From positions 1-64,000 of the forward strand of contig NZ_LGHK01000013.1 of assembly GCF_001908235.1 (NCBI RefSeq): DNA of 64,000 nt. The letters are read 5' to 3'. Source of the stretch: Bradyrhizobium sp. NAS96.2 (GTDB lineage: Bacteria; Pseudomonadota; Alphaproteobacteria; Rhizobiales; Xanthobacteraceae). Below are positions 7,938 to 16,182 of the stretch, piece after piece; positions within the stretch are counted from its first letter, which is position 1, and every line of letters begins with the position of its first letter. Both the position numbers and the translations under genes were made by a program. The notes beneath the pieces were generated by a model. The model was not told the origin of the DNA. It ran no database searches and saw only the letters and a program-made list of their open reading frames with translations.

Positions 7938-9263
7938 TCAGGCAGCGACCGTCTTGCGCTGCTCGATGGTCTGGCCGCCGCGATAGACGATCAGCGCGGC
8001 GATGATGCCGAGCGCCGCGCCGAACATCAGCCAGTAGGCCGGCGAGGCCTTGTCCTGGCCGGTCATGGCGATCAGCTTGGTCGCGACAAACGGGGTCGAC
8101 GTGCCGAAGATGCCCGCCGCCAGTGCGAACGCGATCGAGAAGCAGGTGGTGCGCACATGCGCCGGCACTATCTCGACCAGGCATCCCAGCATCGTGCCGC
8201 TGTAGACGCCGAAGTAGAACGAGAACATCATCTGCACCGCGAGCAGCTTCCCGAGCGTCGGCTCATGCGAGAGCCACGACAGGGCCGGGTAGGCGGTGAC
8301 GAACGACAGGCCCGCGATCGCGAGCAGCACCGGCTTGCGGCCAATTCGGTCCGACAGCGCGCCGCCGACCGGATTCCAGATGAAATTCGTCACCGCAACG
8401 AGCAGGGTCACTAGCAGCGTCCCGGACGCCGACAGATGCAGCTCCTTGCCGAAGCCGGGCGCATACACCGTGATGAAATAGAACGTCGTGGTGGTCAGGA
8501 CCGCGATCATCATGCCGAGGATGACGATGCGCCAGTTCTCGATCGCCGAGGCGAACACTTCGCTCGGCGTCGGATGCTTCTTCATGGCGAGGAAGGCCGG
8601 CGTCTCCTCAAGCGAACGCCGCAGCATGAAGATGACGGGGATGATGATGCAGCCGACGAAGAACGGGATGCGCCACTTGGCGATGCCGCCGATCGCATCC
8701 AGGAATGTGTCGCCGGGCATGACCTCCCGCAGAACATAGCCGATGATCGCGGCAACGAAGATCGCGACCTGCTGGCTGGACGATTGGAACGAGGTGTAGA
8801 AGCCGCGGTTGCCGGGCGTCGCGATCTCGGAGAGATAGACGGAGACGCCGCCCAGCTCGACGCCGGCGGAAAAACCCTGGATCAGCCGTCCGATTAGCAC
8901 GATGATCGTTGCGGCAATGCCGATGGATGCGTAGGGCGGGCAGAACGCGATCACCACCGTGCCGAGCGCCATCAGCGCGAGCGTCACGATCAGGCCCTGG
9001 CGGCGGCCGATGCGGTCGATGTAGGAGCCGAGCACGATCGCGCCGACGGGGCGCATCAGCGCGCCGAGCCAGAACACGCCATAGGCGTTGAGCAGCGCAG
9101 CGGTCTCGTTCTGGGCGGGGAAGAACGCTTTCGCGATGTCCTGCGCATAGAAGCCGAACAGGAAGAAGTCGAATTGCTCGAGGAAATTGCCGCTGGTCGC
9201 GCGCAGGATGGCGCCGAGACGTGACTTGATTTGCGGTACTTGCGATGGACTCGACTGCGACAT
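7938..9263 (-). CDS. tcuC: MFS tricarboxylate/proton symporter TcuC
   Basis: The 441-residue protein is a twelve-helix major facilitator of the metabolite:H+ symporter group that contains TcuC and CitA. The N-terminus has the family start GNFLEQFDFFLFGFYA. The loop 2-3 signature is YIDRIGRRQGLI and its second-half copy is SDRIGRKPVLL. It imports tricarballylate or citrate-like acids across the inner membrane. The ATG at 9263 is preceded by a purine-rich AGGAAAGGG ribosome site. It is first of the structural tcu genes, downstream of the regulator. Confidence 0.85.
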   Translation of the reverse strand: MSQSSPSQVPQIKSRLGAILRATSGNFLEQFDFFLFGFYAQDIAKAFFPAQNETAALLNAYGVFWLGALMRPVGAIVLGSYIDRIGRRQGLIVTLALMALGTVVIAFCPPYASIGIAATIIVLIGRLIQGFSAGVELGGVSVYLSEIATPGNRGFYTSFQSSSQQVAIFVAAIIGYVLREVMPGDTFLDAIGGIAKWRIPFFVGCIIIPVIFMLRRSLEETPAFLAMKKHPTPSEVFASAIENWRIVILGMMIAVLTTTTFYFITVYAPGFGKELHLSASGTLLVTLLVAVTNFIWNPVGGALSDRIGRKPVLLAIAGLSFVTAYPALSWLSHEPTLGKLLAVQMMFSFYFGVYSGTMLGCLVEIVPAHVRTTCFSIAFALAAGIFGTSTPFVATKLIAMTGQDKASPAYWLMFGAALGIIAALIVYRGGQTIEQRKTVAA

Positions 9264-9290
9264 AACGCCCTTTCCTCCCCGTGACGAAAC

Positions 9291-9350
9291 GGCCGGCGCA
9301 AATTGTCTCGCCGGCCAAGGCAGTTGACTGCCATATGCGGCAATTTGGCA
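9291..9350. promoter_or_regulatory. candidate TcuR operator region upstream of tcuC
   Basis: Two dyads lie between the LysR gene and tcuC. One is GGCCGGCG (9291-9298) with CGCCGGCC (9309-9316). The other is TGCCA (9329-9333) with TGGCA (9346-9350), separated by 12 bases; its spacing resembles a LysR T-N11-A box. Position 30-90 bp upstream of the tcuC start fits an operator or promoter. Binding is inferred from symmetry alone. Confidence 0.35.
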
Positions 9351-9429
9351 TGCCCATCCGGCGTGACCAACCCGAAATCGCGCCGCCGCTATCGGAAAAA
9401 AGCCGTAGAGAAAAACTGCGTGCGCCGCA

Positions 9430-10329
9430 TCAGGCCGTGGTATGCGCCGTGGCGCCGAGCCAGGAGCGGAATGCCGACAGCTTCGGTGAATCGGCGCGTC
9501 CCTGCGGCGTGACCAGATAGAAGCCGGCGTCGGCCGGCAGCGCGATCTTGAAGGGAACCACGAGGCGGCCCTTGGCGATGTCGTCCTGCACATAGGAGGT
9601 GCGGCCCATCGCGATGCCGATGCCGTCGATCGCGGCCTGGATCGTCACGAACAGCAGATCGAAGGTCACGCCCGGCTGCTTGGAGATGTCGGTCGGCAGT
9701 CCGGCCGCAGTCAGCCACAGCCGCCAGTCGTCGCTGTTGGCGTTGCTGGTGTGCAGCAGCACGTGATCCCTGAGGTCTTCAGGGCATTTGAGTGGCCTGG
9801 TTCCCTGCAGCAGCGATGGACTGCACACCGGAAACAGCTCGTCCGCCATCAGCCAGTCCGCGCGCAAGCCGGCCCATTGGCCGCGGCCATAGCGGATCGC
9901 GGCGTCGACCTTGTCGCGCTGGAAGTCGACCAGGCTGGTCGAGGTGGTGATGCGGACATCGATGCCGGAATGCGCCTCCTGGAAGGCCGACAGCCGCGGC
10001 AGCAGCCATTTCGCCGCGAGCGATGCCAGCGTCGAGACCGTCAGCACGTGATCGTCATCCCGGCGCAGCAGGCGATCGGTCGCGAGCCTGAGGTCGTTGA
10101 AGGCGGCGCGGACGCCGGGAAGGTATTCGGCAGCCTCCGGCGTCAGGCTCAGCGAGCGGTTCTGGCGGATGAACAGGCGGACGCCGAGCTCCTCCTCCAG
10201 CCGGCGGATCTGATGGCTGATCGCGGTCTGCGTCACGTTCAGCTCGGACGCCGCCAGCGTGAAGCTCATGTGCCGCGCGGCGGCCTCGAACGCCCGGAGG
10301 CCGTTCAGTGAGGGCAGGCGGCTGGTCAT
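9430..10329 (-). CDS. LysR family regulator, probably TcuR
   Basis: The 299-residue protein has a winged helix-turn-helix at residues 7-65 (FEAAARHMSFTLAASEL then VTQTAISHQIRRLEEELG), followed by a periplasmic-binding-like effector domain. It resembles the GcvA branch. It lies immediately upstream of tcuC on the same strand, the usual place of tcuR, so it most likely senses tricarballylate and activates the cluster. Its start is 118 bp from the divergent DUF1127 gene. The effector is inferred from context. Confidence 0.82.
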   Translation of the reverse strand: MTSRLPSLNGLRAFEAAARHMSFTLAASELNVTQTAISHQIRRLEEELGVRLFIRQNRSLSLTPEAAEYLPGVRAAFNDLRLATDRLLRRDDDHVLTVSTLASLAAKWLLPRLSAFQEAHSGIDVRITTSTSLVDFQRDKVDAAIRYGRGQWAGLRADWLMADELFPVCSPSLLQGTRPLKCPEDLRDHVLLHTSNANSDDWRLWLTAAGLPTDISKQPGVTFDLLFVTIQAAIDGIGIAMGRTSYVQDDIAKGRLVVPFKIALPADAGFYLVTPQGRADSPKLSAFRSWLGATAHTTA

Positions 10330-10447
10330 CCCTGATTTGCCTCCAGTCGCATGACTTTAATTCATGCGAAGCGGTACAAAGTGTCGTTTGTGAACGGGCC
10401 GAATGGCGCAGATATTACAGCCAATAGGTTAGCGATTGGAGCCGCAA

Positions 10448-10651
10448 ATGTCCATTTTTACCCATGAATCGATGACAAATCATCATACGCCGGGCCTTTT
10501 GAATCAGGTCGGCGAGACCCTTCACGTCTGGTGGGAGCGCTATGAGCGCCGCCGCGAGCTGTCGCAGTGGACCGAGCGCGATCTGCACGACATCGGCATG
10601 TCCCGCAGCGACGTCGTGTTCGAGACCGAGAAGCCGTTCTGGCGGGCCTGA
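10448..10651 (+). CDS. DUF1127 small protein (YjiS-like)
   Basis: A 67-residue protein whose C-terminal half carries the DUF1127 signature: WWERYERRRELSQWTERDLHDIGMSRSDV. Family members are small arginine-rich proteins that affect phosphate, carbon or RNA metabolism in alphaproteobacteria (established for a few homologues). I prefer the ATG at 10448 over an in-frame TTG at 10436. It is followed 70 bp later by a GNAT acetyltransferase on the same strand. Confidence 0.8.
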   Translation: MSIFTHESMTNHHTPGLLNQVGETLHVWWERYERRRELSQWTERDLHDIGMSRSDVVFETEKPFWRA

Positions 10652-10721
10652 GAGGGACGCCTTCGCCGGCGCTGCCTCTGTGGAGGGGCGCCGGCCAATT
10701 TCTTCACCCGAGGAGCGTGTC

Positions 10722-11345
10722 ATGACTGCGCTGCATCTCGACGATCTCAAGCAATACTCTGATGTGCTGCGCGCCAAGAACGGCAGCGAGATCAAGGTGC
10801 GCTTCGTCGAGCCGCGCGACCGCGAGGAGCTGCAGAGCTATATCCGCTCGCTCTCCGCGGGGTCCCGTTACAACCGCTTCCTGGGTGCGTTGAGCGAGCT
10901 GCCGAAGACGGAGCTCGAGCGTTTCGTTCACGTCGGCGAGGCTGACCGGTTTACGGTGGTCGCGACGATGCTGGTCGATGGTTTTGAGACCGTCGTCGGC
11001 GAAGCCCGCTACGCCTTCCATGCCGATACGTCGAGCGTCGAGTTCGGCCTGTCGATCGATGACCGGTGGCAGGGCCACGGCATTGGCAAGGCGCTGTTGA
11101 AGAATCTCGAATGCCGCGCGGCGTCCTTTGGAGCCGAGCGCATTTTCGGCGACACGTTGCGGTCCAACGCGACGATGATCGGCCTCGCCCGCAAATCCGG
11201 TTACGCCTTCGCTGCAAGCCCCGGCGACTGGAAGCTGGTGCGCTTCGCGAAAGAGATCCACGTCGAACCGCAAGACATTCCCTGTGCCAGCTGGCGGCTT
11301 GCCGCCACTTCCCGCTCGGCCGCGATGTCCTCGCTTGCGGTTTGA
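10722..11345 (+). CDS. GNAT family N-acetyltransferase
   Basis: The 207-residue product has a GNAT fold. The acetyl-CoA pyrophosphate loop is DDRWQGHGIGKALL near residues 110-123, preceded by the beta-4 segment VEFGLSI. An AGGAG ribosome site sits 6 bases before the ATG at 10722, which fixes the start. The early segment IKVRFVEPRDREELQ resembles the acetyltransferases fused to acyl-CoA synthetases, but here the domain stands alone. The substrate (protein lysine or small molecule) is unknown. Confidence 0.82.
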   Translation: MTALHLDDLKQYSDVLRAKNGSEIKVRFVEPRDREELQSYIRSLSAGSRYNRFLGALSELPKTELERFVHVGEADRFTVVATMLVDGFETVVGEARYAFHADTSSVEFGLSIDDRWQGHGIGKALLKNLECRAASFGAERIFGDTLRSNATMIGLARKSGYAFAASPGDWKLVRFAKEIHVEPQDIPCASWRLAATSRSAAMSSLAV

Positions 11346-11352
11346 CTGACTA

Positions 11353-11392
11353 GGCCCGGTTCTGGCCCCTCCAGAACCGGGCCCTTTTCTTT
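11353..11392 (+). terminator. rho-independent terminator
   Basis: A perfect 13-bp inverted repeat, GGCCCGGTTCTGG (11353-11365) and CCAGAACCGGGCC (11371-11383), with a 5-base loop, is followed by CTTTTCTTT. It begins 8 bp after the acetyltransferase stop and is the clearest intrinsic terminator in the window. Confidence 0.9.
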
Positions 11393-11426
11393 GGATATCG
11401 CTCCATCCGGGCTACGAGCTTGATTA

Positions 11427-11565
11427 CCTCCCCTTGAAAAGGGGAGGTCGCTTTGCTCGCGAGAGCAAAGCGGGTGGGGATCAGCTCTCTCCGCATAGCG
11501 CATCGCCTGCGGCTGGGACCCCCATCCCGACCTTCCCCCTTTCAGGGGGAAGGAGAAGAGACGGG
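11427..11565. repeat. multi-hairpin intergenic repeat
   Basis: Three palindromes in a row: CCTCCCCTT/AAGGGGAGG at 11427-11447, CTTTGCTC/GAGCAAAG at 11451-11470, and CTTCCCCCTTT/CAGGGGGAAGG near 11534-11553. The first and third are related. This is the style of dispersed repeat seen between rhizobial genes, and it lies between convergent genes. Confidence 0.6.
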
Positions 11566-11575
11566 CGCTACGCGG

Positions 11576-12406
11576 CTAGCTTCCCCGGAACACCGGCTTG
11601 CGCTTCTCGATGAAGGCCTGCACCGCTTCCTTGTGATCCGCGGTCGTGGTGAGCCGGATCAGCCGCTCGGCCTCGTGGTCGCGCGCGGTCGCGAAATCGA
11701 ACTGCTGCGCTTCGTCGAGATTGTCCTTCATGTAGCGCAGCGCCAAGGTCGGGCCTTCGGCGATCGATTTCGCCAGCGCAAACGCCTCGTCGTGCAGCAC
11801 TTCGTCCGGCACCACGCGGTTGACGAGGCCGATCTGCTCGCACCTTGCGGCATCGACCTTCTCGGACGTGAACATCAGTTCGCGGGCGCGCGAGGTGCCG
11901 ACCAGGCGCGTCAAAAGCCAGGCCATGCCGTAGTCGCCGCTCAGCGCCACGCGCAGATAACCGGTCGAGATGAAGGCGGATTGCGCCGCGATCCGGATGT
12001 CGCAGGCCATCGCGATCGCAAGTCCGGCGCCGACCGCGGGGCCGGGTAGGGCGGCAATGGTCGGCTTGCGCACCGAGGCCAGCGCGCCGGTCAGCAGGCG
12101 CTGCCGCTCCTGCAGATCCGCGACCTTGTCCTCATAGGACATTTCGAGCTTCTTCGGGTCGCGATTGGCGCCCATGCCCTTGACGTTGCCGCCGGCGCAG
12201 AACGCCTTGCCGGCGCCGGTGACGAGCAGCACGCCGACCTCGGGGTTCTCGCCGCAGGTCCGGATCATCGTGCGCAGCGCCGGCGTCAGCGTGTCCGACA
12301 GCGAGTTGCGCGCATCGGGGCGGTTCAGCGTGATGACCGCGACGCGGTCGCGGATCACGCAGAGCAGTTCGTCGGTGCCGGTCTCGATCTTGATTTCAGC
12401 GGTCAT
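11576..12406 (-). CDS. enoyl-CoA hydratase/isomerase family protein
   Basis: The 276-residue protein is a crotonase-fold enzyme acting on acyl-CoA. Oxyanion-hole segments are GKAFCAGGNVKGM (about residues 65-77) and GPAVGAGLAIAMACD (about 119-133). In classical hydratases two Glu follow the second segment. Here the corresponding stretch reads STGYLRVALSGDYG, with no obvious Glu pair, so isomerase or hydrolase chemistry is possible. I chose the ATG at 12406, because codons upstream fall inside a palindromic repeat. It neighbours an SDR and an acyl-CoA dehydrogenase, fitting a beta-oxidation-like route. Confidence 0.85.
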   Translation of the reverse strand: MTAEIKIETGTDELLCVIRDRVAVITLNRPDARNSLSDTLTPALRTMIRTCGENPEVGVLLVTGAGKAFCAGGNVKGMGANRDPKKLEMSYEDKVADLQERQRLLTGALASVRKPTIAALPGPAVGAGLAIAMACDIRIAAQSAFISTGYLRVALSGDYGMAWLLTRLVGTSRARELMFTSEKVDAARCEQIGLVNRVVPDEVLHDEAFALAKSIAEGPTLALRYMKDNLDEAQQFDFATARDHEAERLIRLTTTADHKEAVQAFIEKRKPVFRGS

Positions 12407-12427
12407 ATTTCCTTCCCCTGTTTCCTT

Positions 12428-12511
12428 CGTCATTGCGAGGTGCGAAGCGCCGAAGCAATCCATCTCACCGCTTGTGGTGGCATGGATTGCTTCGCTCCGC
12501 TCGCAATGACG
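12428..12511. repeat. dispersed palindromic repeat (84 bp)
   Basis: Outer arms CGTCATTGCGAG (12428-12439) and CTCGCAATGACG (12500-12511) are perfect inverted repeats. Inner arms CGAAGCAATCCAT and ATGGATTGCTTCG extend the hairpin around a short loop. This element is very common in Bradyrhizobium intergenic regions (general knowledge). Here it separates the enoyl-CoA hydratase from the SDR gene. Confidence 0.75.
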
Positions 12512-12565
12512 AATGCGGCGGATGGGCCGCCTGAACGTTACGCCGCTTACATGATCTCCGTCATC

Positions 12566-13267
12566 TCAAAACTTCTCAACCCAGGGCCGCAATTCCAGCT
12601 CCCAGGTCCAGGCGCTGCGCGGCTGTTGCAGCACGTTCCAGTAGCTCAATGCGATCGCGTCGGGATCGAGCATCGAATCCGGCTTGTCGGTGGGCTCGGC
12701 GCGCGCGGCGCTGCGGATGCCGCCGTCGATCACGAAATGCGCGACATGGATGCCCTGCGGCGACAGTTCGCGCGCCATGCTCTGCGCCAGCCCGCGCAAC
12801 GCGAACTTGCCCATCGCGAACGGCGCCGATTGTGCATAGCCCTTCACGCTGGCGGAGGCGCCGGTGAACAGGATCGCGCCTCTCTTGTTGGGCAGCATGC
12901 GCTTTGCCGCTTCCTGTGCCACCAGGAAGCCGCCGAACGCCGAGACCGCGATCGCCTGCTCGACCTCGGAGGGGACGAGTTCAACGAACGGCCCGCGCGA
13001 GCGGCCGGAGGCGTTGTAGACCACGAGATCGGGTGTTCCGATTTCGCGCTCGACCAGACCGAACAGACGTTCGACATCCTCGGCCTTGGTGGTATCGCAG
13101 GCATAGGCCCGCGCGCCGGTTTCGGTGCAGAGCGCGCCGAGCTTTTCGATGCTGCGGGCGCCCAGCGCCACGCGAATTCCCTCCCGCGAAAATAGCCGCG
13201 TCAGCGAGGCGCTGAGGCCCGCGCCGGCGCCGACGATCAGGGCGATCTTGTACTTGGGAATATCCAT
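12566..13267 (-). CDS. SDR-fold protein with substituted active site
   Basis: The 233-residue protein is a short-chain dehydrogenase/reductase by fold: cofactor loop VGAGAGLSA at 12-20, strand-4 VYNAS at 83-87, and Lys154 in the active-site helix. The catalytic Tyr of the YxxxK motif is replaced by Phe (FAMGK, residues 150-154), and the third Gly of the cofactor motif is Ser19. It may therefore bind a nucleotide without ordinary dehydrogenase activity, or work differently. It is divergent from the acyl-CoA dehydrogenase gene, 35 bp away. Confidence 0.8.
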   Translation of the reverse strand: MDIPKYKIALIVGAGAGLSASLTRLFSREGIRVALGARSIEKLGALCTETGARAYACDTTKAEDVERLFGLVEREIGTPDLVVYNASGRSRGPFVELVPSEVEQAIAVSAFGGFLVAQEAAKRMLPNKRGAILFTGASASVKGYAQSAPFAMGKFALRGLAQSMARELSPQGIHVAHFVIDGGIRSAARAEPTDKPDSMLDPDAIALSYWNVLQQPRSAWTWELELRPWVEKF

Positions 13268-13302
13268 TGGGCTTTCCTTTGCTCGGCCGGAGGAGGATAG
13301 TC

Positions 13303-15120
13303 GTGCCCAAACAAATGAGCACCGCAGCCGGGAATTCAATGCAGCCGCACAAGCACGATCCGAAAACGTCGTCCACCAGCCAGCCGGGTCTGCTGGCGCC
13401 CGACACGACGGGAATGAATTTCTACCGCGCCGATCCGGCGCTGACCGACCTTCTGAAACTGCATCTGCCCGAGGCCTTGTTCCGCCACATCGAGCCACAT
13501 CTCGACCGGCTCGGCGGCTTGGCCGGCGGTTACCTCGACGAATGCGCGCGGCTTGCCGACCGGCACACGCCGGTGCTGCACCAGCGCGACAAGTTCGGCC
13601 GCGACGTGCAGACCATCGAGTATCATCCGGCCTATCGCGAGATCGAGAAGGCTGCGTTCGGCGAGTTCGGCATCCACGCGCTGTCGATCCGCAAGGGCAT
13701 CATGGGCTGGCCCGACAAATATCCTGTGGTGGCCAAGCATGCCTTCACCTTTCTGTTCAACCAGACCGAATTCGGCATGGGCTGCCCGATCAACGTCACC
13801 GACGGTTGTGCAAAGCTGCTCAACAATTTCGGCAGCGAGGCGTTGAAGGCGAAATATCTCGACGGCCTGACCCAGACCGACATGAGCAGACTGACGCAGG
13901 GCGGCCAGTTCATGACCGAGAAGGAAGGCGGCTCCGACGTCGGCACGCTGACCACGCGCGCCGTACAGGACGGCGACCACTGGCGGCTCTATGGCGAGAA
14001 ATGGTTCTGCTCGAATGCCGATGCCAAGGTGGTGATGCTGCTGGCGCGCCCCGAGGGCGCGGGGCCGGGCACGAAGGGCGTCGGGCTGTTCCTGATGCCG
14101 CGTTTCCTCGATGACGGCTCGCAGAACCACTACCGGATCGTGCGTCTGAAGGACAAGCTCGGCACCCGCTCGATGGCCTCCGGCGAGATCAAGTTCGACG
14201 GCGCGATCGCCTATGCCGTCGGCAAGCTCGACCGCGGCTTCGTGCAGATGGCGGAGATGGTGAACTCGTCGCGGCTCTCCAACGGCGTGAAATCGACCTC
14301 TTTGATGCGCCGCGCCTGGCACGATGCCATCACCGTGGCGCGGGGCCGCGTGGTGTTCGGCCAGCGCATCATCGATCTGCCGCTGGCGCGGCGGCAGTTG
14401 ATGAAGATCATGATGCCGACCGAGCAGGCGCTGTCGATGAGTTTTCTCACCGCGGACGCGCTCGACCGCGCCGAGGCCGGCAGCCAGGATGCCGCGGCGC
14501 TGCTCCGCATTCTGACCCCGACCTTGAAATTCCGTGCCACCCGCGATGCCCGCAAGGTCTGCGGCGATGCGATGGAGATGCGCGGGGGCATCGGCTACAT
14601 CGAGGAATTCGTCACGCCGCGGCTGCTGCGCGATGCGCATCTCGGCTCGATCTGGGAGGGCACCGGCAACATCGTCGCGATCGATGCGCTGAAGCGCGCG
14701 GTCGGACGCCATGGCGCCGACAGCGCGCTCGCCGCCGATCTGCATGCGCGGCTCGACGATAGTCCCAACGTGCCGGAGGCCTGGCGCAACCGGCTGCGTG
14801 AGCTCAGCGATCGCGCGATCGCGTTTGCGCGCGAGGTCGCGAGCCGCATCGACAATGAGGGCGATGCGCGACGCGCCACCAGCCTGCTCTATCATGTCGC
14901 AAGCGCCGTGGCGCTGGCGTGGGAAGGCGGACGCATCCACGAGATGCGCGGCGACGCGCGCCGGCTGTTGCTGTCGCGGATGGTGGTCGATCACCGCGTG
15001 ACGCCGGGCGATCCGTTCCGGCTAGCGGAAAATACCGTTCAGCGCAGGATGACTGAACATCTGCTCGGCGATCGCGCCGTCGGCATGGCCGAGGTTGGCG
15101 AATTGCTCGCCGCAGCGTAG
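13303..15120 (+). CDS. acyl-CoA dehydrogenase, AidB-like
   Basis: The 605-residue flavoenzyme oxidises acyl-CoA thioesters at the alpha-beta bond. It has GGQFMTEKEGGSDVGTL (FAD/substrate loop, about residue 210), a C-terminal MRGGIGYIEEF box and EGTGNIVAID. An additional C-terminal helical domain makes it longer than standard enzymes (about 390), as in AidB. I use the GTG at 13303, placed 6 bases after an AGGAGG site; an ATG at 13315 is also possible. The segment INVTDGCAKLLNNF has a diverged near-copy in the scar at about 15940. Confidence 0.85.
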   Translation: MPKQMSTAAGNSMQPHKHDPKTSSTSQPGLLAPDTTGMNFYRADPALTDLLKLHLPEALFRHIEPHLDRLGGLAGGYLDECARLADRHTPVLHQRDKFGRDVQTIEYHPAYREIEKAAFGEFGIHALSIRKGIMGWPDKYPVVAKHAFTFLFNQTEFGMGCPINVTDGCAKLLNNFGSEALKAKYLDGLTQTDMSRLTQGGQFMTEKEGGSDVGTLTTRAVQDGDHWRLYGEKWFCSNADAKVVMLLARPEGAGPGTKGVGLFLMPRFLDDGSQNHYRIVRLKDKLGTRSMASGEIKFDGAIAYAVGKLDRGFVQMAEMVNSSRLSNGVKSTSLMRRAWHDAITVARGRVVFGQRIIDLPLARRQLMKIMMPTEQALSMSFLTADALDRAEAGSQDAAALLRILTPTLKFRATRDARKVCGDAMEMRGGIGYIEEFVTPRLLRDAHLGSIWEGTGNIVAIDALKRAVGRHGADSALAADLHARLDDSPNVPEAWRNRLRELSDRAIAFAREVASRIDNEGDARRATSLLYHVASAVALAWEGGRIHEMRGDARRLLLSRMVVDHRVTPGDPFRLAENTVQRRMTEHLLGDRAVGMAEVGELLAAA

Positions 15121-15173
15121 GCTGCGGCACGAGCGCACTTTTCAAACAATCAAAAACGTCAAGGGAGACCCCG

Positions 15174-15920
15174 ATGAAGGCCGCCGTCCTGCATGAAGTC
15201 AATCAGCCGCTGGTGATCGAGGATGTCAGTGTACCCAATCCGGGGCCGCGCGAGGTCCTGATCCGCACCGCGGTCGCGGGCCTCTGCCATTCCGACCTGC
15301 ACTTCATGGAAGGGCTTTATCCGCATCCGCTGCCCGCCGTGCTCGGCCATGAATCAGCCGGCGTGGTCGAGAAGGTCGGCTCCGACGTCAATTACGTGAA
15401 GCCCGGCGATCACGTCGTCACCTGCCTGTCGGTGTTCTGCGGCACCTGCGACAATTGCACCACCGGCCGCACCGTGCTGTGCACCGACACCACGGTGAAG
15501 ATGCTGCCCGGCGCCTCCAACCGTCTGTCCTGGGGCAGGAAGGAGAAGCTGAACCAGTTTCTCAATCTGTCATCCTTCGCCGAGCAGATGCTGGTGCATG
15601 AGAACGCGATCGTGAAGATCAAGAAGGAGATGCCGCTCGATCTCGCCGCGCTGATCGGCTGCGGCGTCATCACCGGCTACGGCGCCGTCGTGAACACCGC
15701 GAAGGTGACCGCCGGCGAGACCGTGGCCGTGTCGATCGCCACCGCATGGCACTGCGTCGCCGGCAAGACGACGCTGTTCAACTGCCTGTCGCGGCTCTAC
15801 CAGCCGTCGTCCGGCGACATTGCCGACGCGGCGCTCGAAGATCTTGGCGACCTCGACCGGCAGCGGCGCGCCGCGACTCGCTGCGCCTCGCCTGGGTCCG
15901 CCGCGGCGAGAGCGACATGA
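15174..15920 (+). pseudogene. zinc alcohol dehydrogenase truncated by a chimeric junction
   Basis: The first 186 codons encode a normal zinc alcohol dehydrogenase N-terminal domain: catalytic-zinc ligands Cys38 and His59-Glu60, structural-zinc cysteines 89, 92, 95 and 103, and the helix LAALIGCGVITGYGAV. After GETVAV (about 15730) the expected NAD-binding glycine loop is missing. The frame instead runs into 29 nt identical to tcuA, then AGKTTLFNCLSRLYQPSSGD, a LivG-type ABC ATPase P-loop, then unrelated residues to a TGA. The cofactor domain is lost, so an active dehydrogenase is unlikely. Intact relatives are about 360-370 residues. Confidence 0.8.
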
Positions 15921-16090
15921 ACAAGAAGGTGCACGACATCAACGTCACCGATGGGTGCGCCAAGCTGCTCAATAATTTCCGAAATGCCGAAATTCGCGCA
16001 GACCCGCCGCACGGCGTCGGCGAGGATGTCGATGCCGCGCAGCATCTTTCCGCGCGCCTCGGTGGAAAATTTGACATCCTTGGCAGCCAT
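15731..16090. other. mosaic scar of short gene fragments
   Basis: Bases 15731-15759 are identical over 29 nt and in the same orientation to 7116-7144 in tcuA. Bases about 15760-15819 encode a LivG-like P-loop. About 15820-15915 is unassigned. About 15940-15985 matches the acyl-CoA dehydrogenase segment INVTDGCAKLLNNF with mostly silent differences, so it comes from a paralogue. 16006-16090 is a reversed groEL start. Such a patchwork fits error-prone end joining with templated insertions, or an assembly chimera. Confidence 0.65.
16006..16090 (-). pseudogene. groEL: groEL 5' fragment
   Basis: Reading from the ATG at 16088-16090, the first 28 codons give MAAKDVKFSTEARGKMLRGI followed by DILADAVR, the hallmark N-terminus of the GroEL chaperonin. 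An AGGGAG ribosome site is retained just upstream. The sequence then departs from GroEL, without VTLGPKGRNVV. Only a 5' stub is present, perhaps with its translation signals, so a chimeric peptide could still be made. Confidence 0.8.
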
Positions 16091-16182
16091 CGTGTTTCTC
16101 CCTCGTCAGCTTCTTGTGTTCGTGCTTCCCCGTTGATTGCCGGAACTAGCAACTATCAGGTGCCCGTTCTCCCCCCCGCTCT

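Noticed and set aside
13336..14994. 552-codon minus-strand frame opposite the acyl-CoA dehydrogenase
   Set aside because: It is an antisense shadow of a gene with convincing family motifs; no family features and no ribosome site.
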